This document shows, piece by piece, positions 1-7,168 of a stretch of DNA of 38,257 nucleotides (position 1 is the first letter of the stretch; every line of letters starts with the position of its first letter). The position numbers and the translations under genes are program-made. Below the pieces are notes generated by a model that did no database searches, was not told the origin of the DNA, and was given only the letters and a program-made list of their open reading frames with translations. Origin of the DNA: Streptosporangiaceae bacterium (GTDB lineage Bacteria; Actinomycetota; Actinomycetes; Streptosporangiales; Streptosporangiaceae). Location: positions 1 to 38,257 of the forward strand of contig JAICWX010000053.1 of NCBI GenBank assembly GCA_025934635.1, in the 5' to 3' direction.

Positions 1-621
1 GGCCCCGGCTGGGGCGAGGCCATCCGGTTCGAGGCCCCCTCCGGCCACCTGATCGAGCTGGTCTACGGGATGGAAAAGGTCGGCAACATGCTGCCCCTGA
101 CGAACCCGCCGCCGCGCCCGGCGGGCCTGGTCGGCATCGCGCCACCTCGTTTGGATCATATTTTCATCATGGCCGAGGACGTCGACGGAGCTACCGCCTT
201 CTTCCGTGACGTGCTGGAGTTCCGGCTCACCGAGCAGATCGTGGCCAACGACGGCCACCAGCTCGCCACCTGGCTGGAGCGCAGCCACACCCCGCACGAC
301 ATCGCCATCGTCACCGGGCCGAACGGCGCGCTGCACCACTTCGCCTTCTGGCTCGACGACTGGAACGGCGTCCGCGAGGCGGCCGACCTGCTGGCCTACA
401 ACGGCGTCACCATCGACGTGGCCCCGACCAGGCACGGCGTGACCCGCGGCTACACGGTCTACTTCTTCGACCCGGTGGGCAACCGGAACGAGGTGTTCAC
501 CGGCGGCTACTGGGTCGACCCGGACTTCGAGCCCATCACCTGGACCGAGGAGGAGATGGGCCGGGCCATGTTCTACTACGCCGGCCAGGTCAACGAGCGC
601 TTCTTCACCGTTCATTCGTAG
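1..621 (+). CDS. Extradiol ring-cleavage dioxygenase, catechol 2,3-dioxygenase type (5' end outside window)
   Basis: The reading frame is open from base 1, so the N-terminal third lies outside the window; 206 residues remain. The family opens catechols beside the diol, using Fe(II) and O2, to give hydroxymuconic semialdehydes. Counting from the first codon, likely iron ligands are His53 (in RLDHIFIM), His112 or His113 (in LHHFAFWLDD) and Glu164 (in NRNEVFTGGY). His145 (PTRHG) and Tyr154 (TVYFFDP) match the second-sphere acid/base residues of XylE. The spacing agrees with the XylE C-terminal domain, a vicinal-oxygen-chelate (glyoxalase-like) fold. A GGAGG overlapping its stop codon leads into the phosphatase gene, so the two are probably co-transcribed. 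The aldolase and acetaldehyde dehydrogenase downstream complete the lower meta pathway. The exact catechol substrate cannot be told from this fragment. Confidence 0.93.
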   Translation, partial: GPGWGEAIRFEAPSGHLIELVYGMEKVGNMLPLTNPPPRPAGLVGIAPPRLDHIFIMAEDVDGATAFFRDVLEFRLTEQIVANDGHQLATWLERSHTPHDIAIVTGPNGALHHFAFWLDDWNGVREAADLLAYNGVTIDVAPTRHGVTRGYTVYFFDPVGNRNEVFTGGYWVDPDFEPITWTEEEMGRAMFYYAGQVNERFFTVHS

Positions 622-629
622 GAGGCACC

Positions 630-1649
630 GTGACCACGTTCCGCCGTACGGACCGTACCGACGCACCCCACTACCTCGCCCGCTATACCGAACGGAGTCG
701 GCTCAAGCCATCGCCCCCGCCCTCCAGCCCCGATGACGAAAACCTGCCCCTGTACTTGCGGCGGTTCCGCGAGCGGGGGGCCACGGCCGCCGCGCCCAGC
801 GCCCTGCTCGAGGTCGATGGCGAGCAGTTCACCCCCGAGTACGCCGGCACCACCCGCGACAAGGAGATCGTGGCCCCGCCGGAGCGCAAGCCCCAGGAGG
901 ACTTCGCCACCGAGATCCGGATCATCAGGCACGGCATCACCCAGGGCTACTCGACCGATGCCGGGCTGACGCCGATGGGCGGATGGCAGGCGCACCAGCG
1001 CGGGCACAGCCTGTCCAAGAGCGTCCGGCCCGGGCAGCAGGTCCGGATCGTCTGCGCCGACACCAGCCGGGCCCGGCAGACCGCCGACCAGATCTACCGT
1101 GGCCTGACCGACGGCCTGCGGCAGTGGGAGCGGGAAGCCGCCATCGGCCAGCCCGAGCCCATTCCCGAGCTGCGCAACTTCCAGGTCTGGACCCCGGACG
1201 GGATGGGCGACGTCACCTCGGCCTTCCGGCAGTACCAGGCGCTGATGGAGAAGCTGGAGCGGATGGCGGCCGGCGACCGGCCGCGCTGGCTGGTCGAGAT
1301 CGACCGGTTCTACCGCACCCAGCTCGGCGGGGCCGACCCGATCGCCATGTGGCTGACGATCCCGCTGATGTACTTCGAGCCGCCGCAGTCCTGCGTCCGC
1401 CGGTTCTGGCGCGGCTTCCACCGGCTGATGGCCGAGTCGCCCGACACCCGGATCATCGCCGCCACCCACTCGGGCCCGATCCGCGCGTTCGCCACCTGGG
1501 CGCACGGCTACGACCCGGGCGAGCCGTACAACACCGAGGAGGTCGTGGTGCGGATCCGCCGCGGCGGCGGCACCGCCCTGGTGGCCTACCGCAACCGCGT
1601 CACCGAGGTGAACGTGCCCCCGCCCGACGAGATGCCCCGCTGGGACTGA
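630..1649 (+). CDS. Histidine phosphatase superfamily (phosphoglycerate-mutase-like) protein
   Basis: The protein has 339 residues. The GTG start is chosen because GGAGG sits 5 bases upstream at 621-625. The catalytic signature RHG lies at residues 100-102 (nucleophile His101, followed by ITQGYS), and the second conserved histidine is His280 in ATHSGP. The family forms a phosphohistidine and hydrolyses or transfers phosphate from small molecules. A 90-residue Pro/Arg-rich extension precedes the catalytic domain, unlike the usual 200-230 residue members. A phosphatase inside a meta-cleavage operon is unusual. It would make sense if a phenolic substrate is phosphorylated upstream, for which the dikinase-like gene at the far end of the window is a candidate; this is inference. 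It may instead be a mutase-like protein of unrelated role. Confidence 0.85.
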   Translation: MTTFRRTDRTDAPHYLARYTERSRLKPSPPPSSPDDENLPLYLRRFRERGATAAAPSALLEVDGEQFTPEYAGTTRDKEIVAPPERKPQEDFATEIRIIRHGITQGYSTDAGLTPMGGWQAHQRGHSLSKSVRPGQQVRIVCADTSRARQTADQIYRGLTDGLRQWEREAAIGQPEPIPELRNFQVWTPDGMGDVTSAFRQYQALMEKLERMAAGDRPRWLVEIDRFYRTQLGGADPIAMWLTIPLMYFEPPQSCVRRFWRGFHRLMAESPDTRIIAATHSGPIRAFATWAHGYDPGEPYNTEEVVVRIRRGGGTALVAYRNRVTEVNVPPPDEMPRWD

Positions 1650-1652
1650 CCC

Positions 1653-2588
1653 GTGCCCGCCGCCACCGCACACACCACCACAGCACCCGCGACCACAGCA
1701 CCCTCCACCAGCAGACGCACCACCACTACGCCAACCCCATCAGTCACACTGGACCCGTCCGACACTTCAGCATCATCTCTACGCTCGGTGTCGATCGCTG
1801 CTTCCGTTCTCAACTGCTTCTCCGCCCACCCCGAGCTCGGCGCGACCCAGGTCGCCCGTGAGCTCGGCGTGGCCAAGAGCACGGCCTGCCGGATGCTGTC
1901 CGCGCTGGCCGCGGGCGGCCTGCTGGAGCGGGCGGCCGGCGGCCGCTACCGGCTGAGCCTGCGCATGTTCGAGCTCGGCGTGCTGGCCGCCGAGCGGATG
2001 CCGGTCCGCGACGCGGCCCGGCCGGTGCTGATCGAACTCCAGCAGCAGGTGCGCGAGATGGTCCAGCTCGGCGTGCCGGTGGCCGGGCACGTCGCCTACA
2101 TCGACCGGTACGGCCACGCCGCGCTCGGCCTCCAGCTCAGCGGCGAGACGCTGCACCGGGTGCCCGGCTACTCCTCCAGCGCGGGCCGGGCGCTGGCCGC
2201 GTTCGACGACCGCATCCGGGCCGACACCCTGGCCGTGCCGCGCCGCAAGCACACGCCGTTCACGATCACCGACCCGGAGCGCCTGCACCGGATCCTGCGC
2301 GCCGCCCGGGAGGCCGGCTGGGTCAGCACCCGGGAGGAGTTCACCCGCGGCTTCTCGTCGGTCGCCGCCCCGGTGCTGCTCGCTGGCCGTCCGGTGGCCG
2401 CGATCTCGGTGGCCGGGCCGACCACCCATATCCTCGGCCTGCGGAGGGACTTCATCGTGGCGAGCGTGTGCCGGGCCGCCCAGCGGGCCAGCACCCTGAT
2501 AAGGGATTGGTTATGCAACGCAGCACCGAACGCATCCTGTCCACTCACGTCGGCAGCCTGGCCCGCCCCCATGACCTGCTCGAGGTGA
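1653..2588 (+). CDS. IclR-family transcriptional regulator
   Basis: A winged helix-turn-helix runs from about residue 44 to 95 (LRSVSIAASVLNCF, then GATQVARELGVAKSTACRML). An IclR effector-binding domain follows (residues 110-285, including GYSSSAGRALAAF and FSSVAAPVLL). IclR proteins commonly control aromatic-catabolic operons in response to the substrate or an intermediate. The GTG at 1653 gives a 43-residue Thr/Ala/Pro-rich lead of doubtful reality; GTG 1788 lies at the edge of the HTH and would probably truncate it. The last 25 codons run 76 bases into the next gene and lack family character (after TLIRDWL). A tandem TGATAA in the +1 frame at 2498-2503 is where such a protein would be expected to end, so a one-base frameshift or recent stop loss is possible. 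It is embedded co-directionally within the operon it probably regulates. Confidence 0.88.
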   Translation: MPAATAHTTTAPATTAPSTSRRTTTTPTPSVTLDPSDTSASSLRSVSIAASVLNCFSAHPELGATQVARELGVAKSTACRMLSALAAGGLLERAAGGRYRLSLRMFELGVLAAERMPVRDAARPVLIELQQQVREMVQLGVPVAGHVAYIDRYGHAALGLQLSGETLHRVPGYSSSAGRALAAFDDRIRADTLAVPRRKHTPFTITDPERLHRILRAAREAGWVSTREEFTRGFSSVAAPVLLAGRPVAAISVAGPTTHILGLRRDFIVASVCRAAQRASTLIRDWLCNAAPNASCPLTSAAWPAPMTCSR

Positions 2589-3673
2589 TGCGGGAGAAGG
2601 AGCACGGGCGCCCGTACGACGCGGCCCGCTTCACCGAGATGATCACCGAGGCGGTCCGCGACGTGGTGCGCCGGCAGGCCGAGGCGGGCCTGGACGTGGT
2701 CACCGACGGCGAGCAGGGCAAGGTCTCCTTCCTCACCTACGTCAAGGAGCGGCTGGCCGGCTTCGACCAGGTCGAGGGCGAGACCCTGCTGCCGCCGTCC
2801 TGGCAGAAGGAGATCGACGACTTCCCGGAGTACTACCACTCCTACATGTCGAAGTACTCCTCGGCCGTGGCGCCGATGAAGGTGATGGTGTGCACCGGTC
2901 CCGTCGCCTACAGCGGCCGGGACGCGGTCCAGGCCGACATTGCCAACCTGCGGGCCGCGCTCGACGCGGTTGACGGTCCGGTGGAGGCGTTCCTGCCGTC
3001 CACCAGCCCCAGCGGTTTCGGCCGCAACGACTACTACGCCTCCGAGCAGGACTACCTGGTCGCGGTGGCCGAAGCCATGCGCGAGGAGTACCTGGCCATC
3101 GTCGAGTCGGGCTTCCTGCTCCAGGTGGACGACCCGTGGCTGATCGAGATCCTGGCCGACGACGGCCGCAGCGACCCGGCCGAGCGCCACCGCCGGGCCC
3201 AGGAGCACGTGGACGCGCTCAACCACGCGCTGCGCGGCATCCCCGAGGACCGGATCCGGCTGCACACCTGCTACGGCCTCAACCACGGGCCCCGGCTGAA
3301 CGACATCCCGCTGGCCGCGGTGGCCCCGGTGATGCTGCGGATCAACGCCGGCGCCTACTCCTTCGAGGTGGCCAACCCGCGGCACCAGCACGAGTGGAAG
3401 ATCTGGTCCGACCTCAAGCTGCCGGACGGCAAGATCCTGCTGCCCGGGCTGCTCGGCCACGCCACCAACTACGTCGAGCACCCCGAGCTGATCGCCGACA
3501 GTATCTGCGCCTACGCCGGGATCGTCGGCCGGGAGAACGTCATCGCCAGCGCCGACTGCGGCTTCTCCTCCCGGGCCTCGTTCGCCCCCGAGGTGCACCC
3601 CACCGTGGTGTGGGCCAAGTTCGCCGCGCTCTCCGAGGGCGCCGCACTCGCCACGAAACGCCTGTGGAGCTGA
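2513..3673 (+). CDS. Cobalamin-independent methionine synthase (MetE C-terminal)-like zinc enzyme
   Basis: ATG 2513 is chosen because AAGGGA lies at 2501-2506 and [10 protein letters not shown], the family's usual beginning, follows at once; the protein has 386 residues. The fold is the MetE/uroporphyrinogen decarboxylase TIM barrel without the MetE N-terminal half. The zinc ligands are visible: His251 and Cys253 in LHTCYG and Cys349 in ADCGF. In this superfamily zinc activates a thiol for alkyl transfer: MetE methylates homocysteine, and epoxyalkane:coenzyme M transferase opens epoxides with CoM. A stand-alone member inside an aromatic meta-cleavage operon is unlikely to make methionine. An alkyl or methyl transfer on the aromatic substrate (for example O-demethylation) or thiol addition to an intermediate is possible but unproven. 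It is followed after one base by acetaldehyde dehydrogenase. Confidence 0.85.
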   Translation: MQRSTERILSTHVGSLARPHDLLEVMREKEHGRPYDAARFTEMITEAVRDVVRRQAEAGLDVVTDGEQGKVSFLTYVKERLAGFDQVEGETLLPPSWQKEIDDFPEYYHSYMSKYSSAVAPMKVMVCTGPVAYSGRDAVQADIANLRAALDAVDGPVEAFLPSTSPSGFGRNDYYASEQDYLVAVAEAMREEYLAIVESGFLLQVDDPWLIEILADDGRSDPAERHRRAQEHVDALNHALRGIPEDRIRLHTCYGLNHGPRLNDIPLAAVAPVMLRINAGAYSFEVANPRHQHEWKIWSDLKLPDGKILLPGLLGHATNYVEHPELIADSICAYAGIVGRENVIASADCGFSSRASFAPEVHPTVVWAKFAALSEGAALATKRLWS

Positions 3674-3674
3674 C

Positions 3675-4574
3675 ATGAAAACACTGGCCGCCATCGTCGG
3701 GCCCGGCAATATCGGCACCGACCTGCTGGCCAAGCTGCGGCGCAGCGAGCACGTCGAGGTCGGCTACATGGTGGGCGTGGTCGAGTCCGAGGGCCTGGAC
3801 CGGGCCCGGAAGCTCGGCCTGGCCGCCTCGGCCGAAGGCGTGGACTGGCTGCTGCGCCAGGACCCGCTGCCCGCGCTGGTCTTCGAGGCCACCTCGGCCT
3901 ACGCGCACCGGGCCAACGCGCCCCGCTACGCCGAGGCCGGCCTGACCGCCATCGACCTGACTCCCGCCGCGCTCGGCCCGCTGGTCTGCCCGCCGGTCAA
4001 CCTGCACGCCCACATCGGCGCGGCGAACGTCAACATGATCAGCTGCGGGGCGCAGGCCACCGTCCCGATCGTGCACGCCGTCGCCAGCGTCGTGCCCGTC
4101 CCGTACGCCGAGATCGTCGCCTCGGTGGCCTCCAAGTCGGCCGGCCCCGGCACCCGGGCCAACATCGACGAGTTCACCCACACCACGTCCCGGGCCATCG
4201 AGGTGGTCGGCGGCGCCGTGCGGGGCAAGGCGATCATCGTCCTCAACCCGGTCGAGCCCCCGATGATCATGCGGGACACGGTGTTCTGCGCCATCCCGGC
4301 CGACGCCGACACCGACGCGATCACCGCATCGATCGAGCGGCGGGTCGCCGAGGTGCAGCGCTACGTCCCCGGCTACACGCTGCGGGCCGCGCCGCAGTTC
4401 GACGAACCCCGCGATTCCTGGCAGGGCAACGGCCGGGTGGCGGTGTTCCTGGAAGTCCGCGGGGCGGGCGACTACCTGCCCGAGTACGCCGGCAACCTCG
4501 ACATCATGACCTCCGCCGCCGCCCAGGTCGGCGAGGTCATCGCCCAGCGCAAGACCACGGAGGTGCCGGCATGA
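3675..4574 (+). CDS. mhpF: Acetaldehyde dehydrogenase (acylating), MhpF/DmpF type
   Basis: This enzyme oxidises acetaldehyde to acetyl-CoA with NAD+ and CoA, as the last step of meta-cleavage pathways, and works in a channelling complex with the aldolase encoded next. The protein has 299 residues, near the family norm. The Rossmann motif GPGNIG is at residues 9-14; the catalytic cysteine is Cys124 in [11 protein letters not shown]. The segments [20 protein letters not shown] and [12 protein letters not shown] are typical. It starts one base after the preceding stop, and its own stop overlaps the aldolase start in ATGA (4571-4574), so the two proteins are translationally coupled, as expected for a 1:1 complex. 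Confidence 0.96.
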   Translation: MKTLAAIVGPGNIGTDLLAKLRRSEHVEVGYMVGVVESEGLDRARKLGLAASAEGVDWLLRQDPLPALVFEATSAYAHRANAPRYAEAGLTAIDLTPAALGPLVCPPVNLHAHIGAANVNMISCGAQATVPIVHAVASVVPVPYAEIVASVASKSAGPGTRANIDEFTHTTSRAIEVVGGAVRGKAIIVLNPVEPPMIMRDTVFCAIPADADTDAITASIERRVAEVQRYVPGYTLRAAPQFDEPRDSWQGNGRVAVFLEVRGAGDYLPEYAGNLDIMTSAAAQVGEVIAQRKTTEVPA

Positions 4575-5626
4575 CCACCCCCGCCCCTACCCCCGTCCGC
4601 CAGCTTCGCATCACCGACACCACTTTGCGCGACGGCAGCCACGCGATGGCCCACCAGTTCACCGAGGAGCAGGTCCGCGCCACCGTGCACGCCCTGGACG
4701 CGGCGAACGTGGCGGTCATCGAGGTCACCCACGGCGACGGCCTGGGCGGGTCCTCGTTCAACTACGGCTTCTCCCGGGTGGACGAGATCAAGCTGATCGC
4801 GGCCGGGGTGCAGGAGGCCACCCAGGCCAAGATCGCGGTGCTGCTTGTCCCCGGCATCGGCACCAAGGACGACCTGCGCAACGCCCGCGAGGCCGGCGCC
4901 TCGGTGGCCAGGATCGCCACCCACTGCACCGAGGCGGACGTGTCCGTCCAGCACTTCGGGCTGGCCCGGGACCTGGGCATGGAGACCGTCGGGTTCCTGA
5001 TGATGGCGCACAAGACCACCCCGGCCGAGATGGCCCGGCAGGCCCGGATCATGGTGGACGCCGGCGCGGAGTGCGTCTACTGCGTCGACTCGGCCGGCGC
5101 GCTGGTGCTCGCCGACGCGCAGGAGCGGGTCCAGGCCATGGTCGCCGAGGTCGGCCACCAGGCCGAGATCGGCTTCCACGGCCACCAGAACCTGTCCCTC
5201 GGCGTGGCCAACTCGGTGCTCGCCTACCAGCACGGCGCCCGCCAGATCGACGGCGCGCTGTGCGCGCTCGGGGCCGGCGCGGGCAACTCGCCCACCGAGG
5301 TGCTGGCCGCCACCTTCGACCACCTCGGCATCGTCACCGGCGTGGACGTGGGCGGCGTGCTGGCCGCGGCCGAGGAGGTCGTCCGGCCGTTCCTGCCCCG
5401 CTGGCCCAAGATGGACCGGTCCGCGATCGTGCAGGGCTGGGCCGGGGTCTACAGCAGCTTCCTGCTGCACGCCGAGCGGGCGGCCGAGCGCTACGGCGTG
5501 CCCGCCCACGAGATCCTGCAGCGGGCCGGCGAGCTCGGCTACGTCGGCGGCCAGGAAGACATGATCATCGACATCGCGGTCGGGCTCGCCCAGGAGCGCG
5601 ACCTCGCCGCGGCCGGCGCCCGCTAA
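4571..5626 (+). CDS. mhpE: 4-hydroxy-2-oxovalerate aldolase, MhpE/DmpG type
   Basis: The enzyme splits 4-hydroxy-2-oxoacids (C5, or longer homologues) into pyruvate and an aldehyde that passes to the dehydrogenase encoded just upstream. The protein has 351 residues, full length. The active-site signature TTLRDGSH gives Arg20, Asp21 and His24; the metal ligands are Asp21 with His203 and His205 in FHGHQN. These match DmpG Arg17/Asp18/His21/His200/His202 with a uniform shift of three. The C-terminal part carries the DmpG-specific communication domain ([19 protein letters not shown]). It is the last intact gene of the block; a hydratase gene is not in the window, and the aldehyde dehydrogenase that would usually accompany it survives only as a stump just downstream. 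Confidence 0.97.
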   Translation: MTTPAPTPVRQLRITDTTLRDGSHAMAHQFTEEQVRATVHALDAANVAVIEVTHGDGLGGSSFNYGFSRVDEIKLIAAGVQEATQAKIAVLLVPGIGTKDDLRNAREAGASVARIATHCTEADVSVQHFGLARDLGMETVGFLMMAHKTTPAEMARQARIMVDAGAECVYCVDSAGALVLADAQERVQAMVAEVGHQAEIGFHGHQNLSLGVANSVLAYQHGARQIDGALCALGAGAGNSPTEVLAATFDHLGIVTGVDVGGVLAAAEEVVRPFLPRWPKMDRSAIVQGWAGVYSSFLLHAERAAERYGVPAHEILQRAGELGYVGGQEDMIIDIAVGLAQERDLAAAGAR

Positions 5627-5657
5627 AGGAAGGCCCGTTACCTAAGAAAGGGCCGCC

Positions 5658-5828
5658 ATGGAGTTCGTCCCGCACGTGATCGACGGCCAGGAGACCGAGT
5701 CGGCCTCGGGGAAGCGTTCACCTCGGTCGACCCGTGGCCACCGGCGACGTCCTGCCGATGGGCACCGGCCACCACGCCTGCCGCGTCCGCCGCCATCATG
5801 GCCCGGCCGGCCCTGGAAGCCCGCCTGA
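5658..5828 (+). pseudogene. Frameshifted 5' stump of an aldehyde dehydrogenase (hydroxymuconic-semialdehyde-dehydrogenase-like)
   Basis: The first 19 codons read MEFVPHVIDGQETESASGK, the typical beginning of XylG/DmpC-type semialdehyde dehydrogenases, with AAAGGG about 6 bases ahead of the ATG. Directly afterwards the frame breaks. Shifting by one base at about 5713 restores RFTSVDPW, the next expected segment, after which similarity is lost within about 20 bases. The original frame stops at 5826-5828. The roughly 480 codons that should follow are absent. This is a deletion remnant of the meta-pathway oxidative branch. The frameshift could be a sequencing error, but the missing body could not. 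Confidence 0.72.
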
Positions 5829-5840
5829 CCCATCCGCCTC

Positions 5841-5930
5841 CCTGACCCTCCGACCCCACCCGACCCCTGTCTGACACCACCCGACCCACCCGGCCCCTGT
5901 CTGACACCACCCGACCCACCCGGCCCCTGT
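5841..5930. repeat. 30-bp direct tandem repeat, three units
   Basis: Units 5871-5900 and 5901-5930 are identical (CTGACACCACCCGACCCACC followed by CGGCCCCTGT). Unit 5841-5870 is a diverged copy with the same CGACCCCTGT-like end, and the next bases (CTGACC) begin a fourth partial copy. The period is a multiple of three, but no gene uses it. Identity of the last two units points to recent slippage expansion. Confidence 0.9.
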
Positions 5931-5974
5931 CTGACCCTGCCGCGAGCTCCCGGATCCTGGCTCGTGAGCCGGGA

Positions 5975-6165
5975 GATGCCCGTGGTGTTCCTGAACACCA
6001 GTCCGTCATGTCCCGGGCGGCGGCCAACGACATCGATGGAGCATCCATAGCGTGATCGCGACATCGATGGAGCATCAATGTCGTTGCCGAGAGCCTGGTG
6101 AGCGTCGCGGCACGTGACAGGCGAAGACCAGTGGGACGGATGCGGCAGCTGATACCAGGATCCGT
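5975..6165. repeat. Dispersed palindromic element, copy A (core 6026-6085)
   Basis: The 60-bp core begins AACGACATCGATGGAGCATC and ends CATCAATGTCGTT. By hand alignment it matches the core at 23752-23811 at 52 of 60 positions with no gap. The core is itself a near palindrome: its first 13 bases equal the reverse complement of its last 13 with one mismatch. It contains two GATG-GAG-CATC mini hairpins; the second extends to an 11-bp stem (CGACATCGATG/CATCAATGTCG, one mismatch). Weaker similarity to copy B extends outwards on both sides, including GTGACAGG and CGGATG downstream. This looks like a small non-coding mobile or REP-like repeat. No transposase is nearby. Confidence 0.75.
5983..6000. 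promoter_or_regulatory. Perfect 8-bp inverted repeat with 2-bp spacer, possible operator or hairpin
   Basis: The sequence is TGGTGTTC-CT-GAACACCA. A perfect 18-bp dyad of this kind is typical of a dimeric regulator site, for example TetR, GntR or MarR type. The two-base loop makes it a poor RNA hairpin. It lies in non-coding DNA 340 bases upstream of the PPOX gene and immediately before the dispersed palindromic element, so it may be a relic of a lost promoter. No cognate regulator can be named. Confidence 0.5.
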
Positions 6166-6339
6166 GCCTTCGGTGCCCGTGCCCGCAGTGCCCGGCCCCT
6201 CAGTGCCCGTGCCCGCCGCCCCGCCGCTGGCTCCGTGCGCGGACGCGTGCACCGCTTCCGTGGCCGCCTGGACGGCCGCGCTGGTAGCCGCGTCGATGGC
6301 GGCCTGTGCCCGCTGGGGGATAGGGTGCATACTGCGGCT

Positions 6340-6783
6340 ATGGCAGCGTGGAAGGACGTGGAGCAGGCGGAGCCCGAGTTCGCGGCGCGGGTACGGCGCC
6401 TGTTCGAGGCGGGCCGGCACAAGACGATCGCGACGGTGCGGGCCGACGGCTCGCCGCGGATCTCGGGCATCGAGTGCGAGTTCACCGACGGGGAACTCAG
6501 GTTCGGGTCGATGCCAGGGGCGCGCAAGGGCGCGGACCTGCGACGGGATCCGAGGTTCGCCCTGCATGGCCCGACACTTCACCCTCAGGAGGGTAAGGAA
6601 GCCGAGTGGCCGGGCGAGGCGAAGATCGCCGGACGGGCGGTTCCCGGCGGAGAGCCTGACAGTGACCTGTTCCTCGCCGACATTTCCGAGGTCGTCATCA
6701 CCCGGCTGAACCCGGAGGCGACGATGCTGGTCATCGAGTCGTGGACGCCGAAGCGAGGACTTCGTGTGGCGGAGCGTGAATGA
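6340..6783 (+). CDS. Pyridoxamine 5'-phosphate oxidase (PPOX)-family flavoprotein
   Basis: The protein has 147 residues. ATG 6340 begins MAAWKDVEQAEPEFAARV. The core HKTIATVRADGSPRISGIEC and the later ADLRRDPRFALHG are typical of small split-barrel proteins that bind FMN or F420 (PNPOx-like). Such proteins are redox enzymes of many roles in actinomycetes, so no substrate is assigned. There is no Shine-Dalgarno sequence. A CATACT -10-like box at 6329-6334 would place transcription on the start codon, suggesting a leaderless mRNA, though no convincing -35 is seen. The gene stands between decay zones and appears intact. Its C-terminus (ESWTPKRGLRVAERE) is typical. Confidence 0.82.
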   Translation: MAAWKDVEQAEPEFAARVRRLFEAGRHKTIATVRADGSPRISGIECEFTDGELRFGSMPGARKGADLRRDPRFALHGPTLHPQEGKEAEWPGEAKIAGRAVPGGEPDSDLFLADISEVVITRLNPEATMLVIESWTPKRGLRVAERE

Positions 6784-6841
6784 CGACGGCGCTTAGGGCC
6801 GGTAATGCGCCGCTGGCTGCTGGCGGGTTAGATTCGGTGAG

Positions 6842-7114
6842 GTAACCGACCTCGGCGCCCAGCTCGAAAAGGCCGGCCGGCCCGACCTGGTGCTCACCGG
6901 GTTCATGACGCACATGTGCGTCAACTCCACCGCCCGGGACGCCTTCAACCTCGGCTACCGGCCGACGGTCGTGGCCAGCACTACCGCCACCCGCGAGCTG
7001 TCCGTGCCCGGCGGCGCAGCCGTACCCGCCAGCTCGCTGCAGGCCGCCACCCTGGCCGGCATCGCCGACCTGTTCGCCGTGGCCGCCGGTACTCCCGACG
7101 ACATCCCCGGCTAA
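6842..7114 (+). pseudogene. Isochorismatase-family cysteine hydrolase, C-terminal remnant
   Basis: The frame from 6842 reads TDLGAQLEKAGRPDLVLTGF and then MTHMCVNSTARDAFNLGY, which is the C-terminal half of isochorismatase-like hydrolases with the catalytic cysteine in THMC. The N-terminal half, which should carry the catalytic Asp and Lys, is missing: similarity starts abruptly near 6842, and the same frame has a stop at 6803-6805. An internal GTG at 6890 could start only a 74-residue fragment. This is therefore a 5'-deleted relic, ending normally near the convergent SDR gene. Confidence 0.78.
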
Positions 7115-7168
7115 CCCGCCACCGCCAGCTGACTCTGGCGCCTGCTTTCCTATCCGGGGTAGGGGTGG

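Larger units (their letters stand above)
5829..6339. other. Non-coding decay zone between the aldolase and the PPOX gene
   Basis: No convincing gene lies here. The stretch holds a 30-bp tandem repeat, a nested hairpin (CTCCCGG at 5947-5953 with CCGGGAG at 5969-5975, enclosing GGCTC-GT-GAGCC), a perfect 18-bp inverted repeat, and copy A of a dispersed palindromic element. From 6160 to 6230 there is a GTGCCCGTGCCCGC-type low-complexity stretch. A minus-strand frame starting at ATG 6330 reads into all these repeats and codes Ala/Gly/Thr-rich sequence; it resembles no family and is not called. Confidence 0.6.

Noticed and set aside
6026..6085. GATGGAGCATC units as a CRISPR or attachment site
   Set aside because: There are only two units per site with no spacer pattern, and no integrase gene is near; a REP/MITE-like repeat fits better.
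5638..6330. Minus-strand frame starting at ATG 6330, divergent from the PPOX gene
   Set aside because: It reads through the palindromic element and the 30-bp tandem repeat and shows only Ala/Gly/Thr/Arg-rich sequence.
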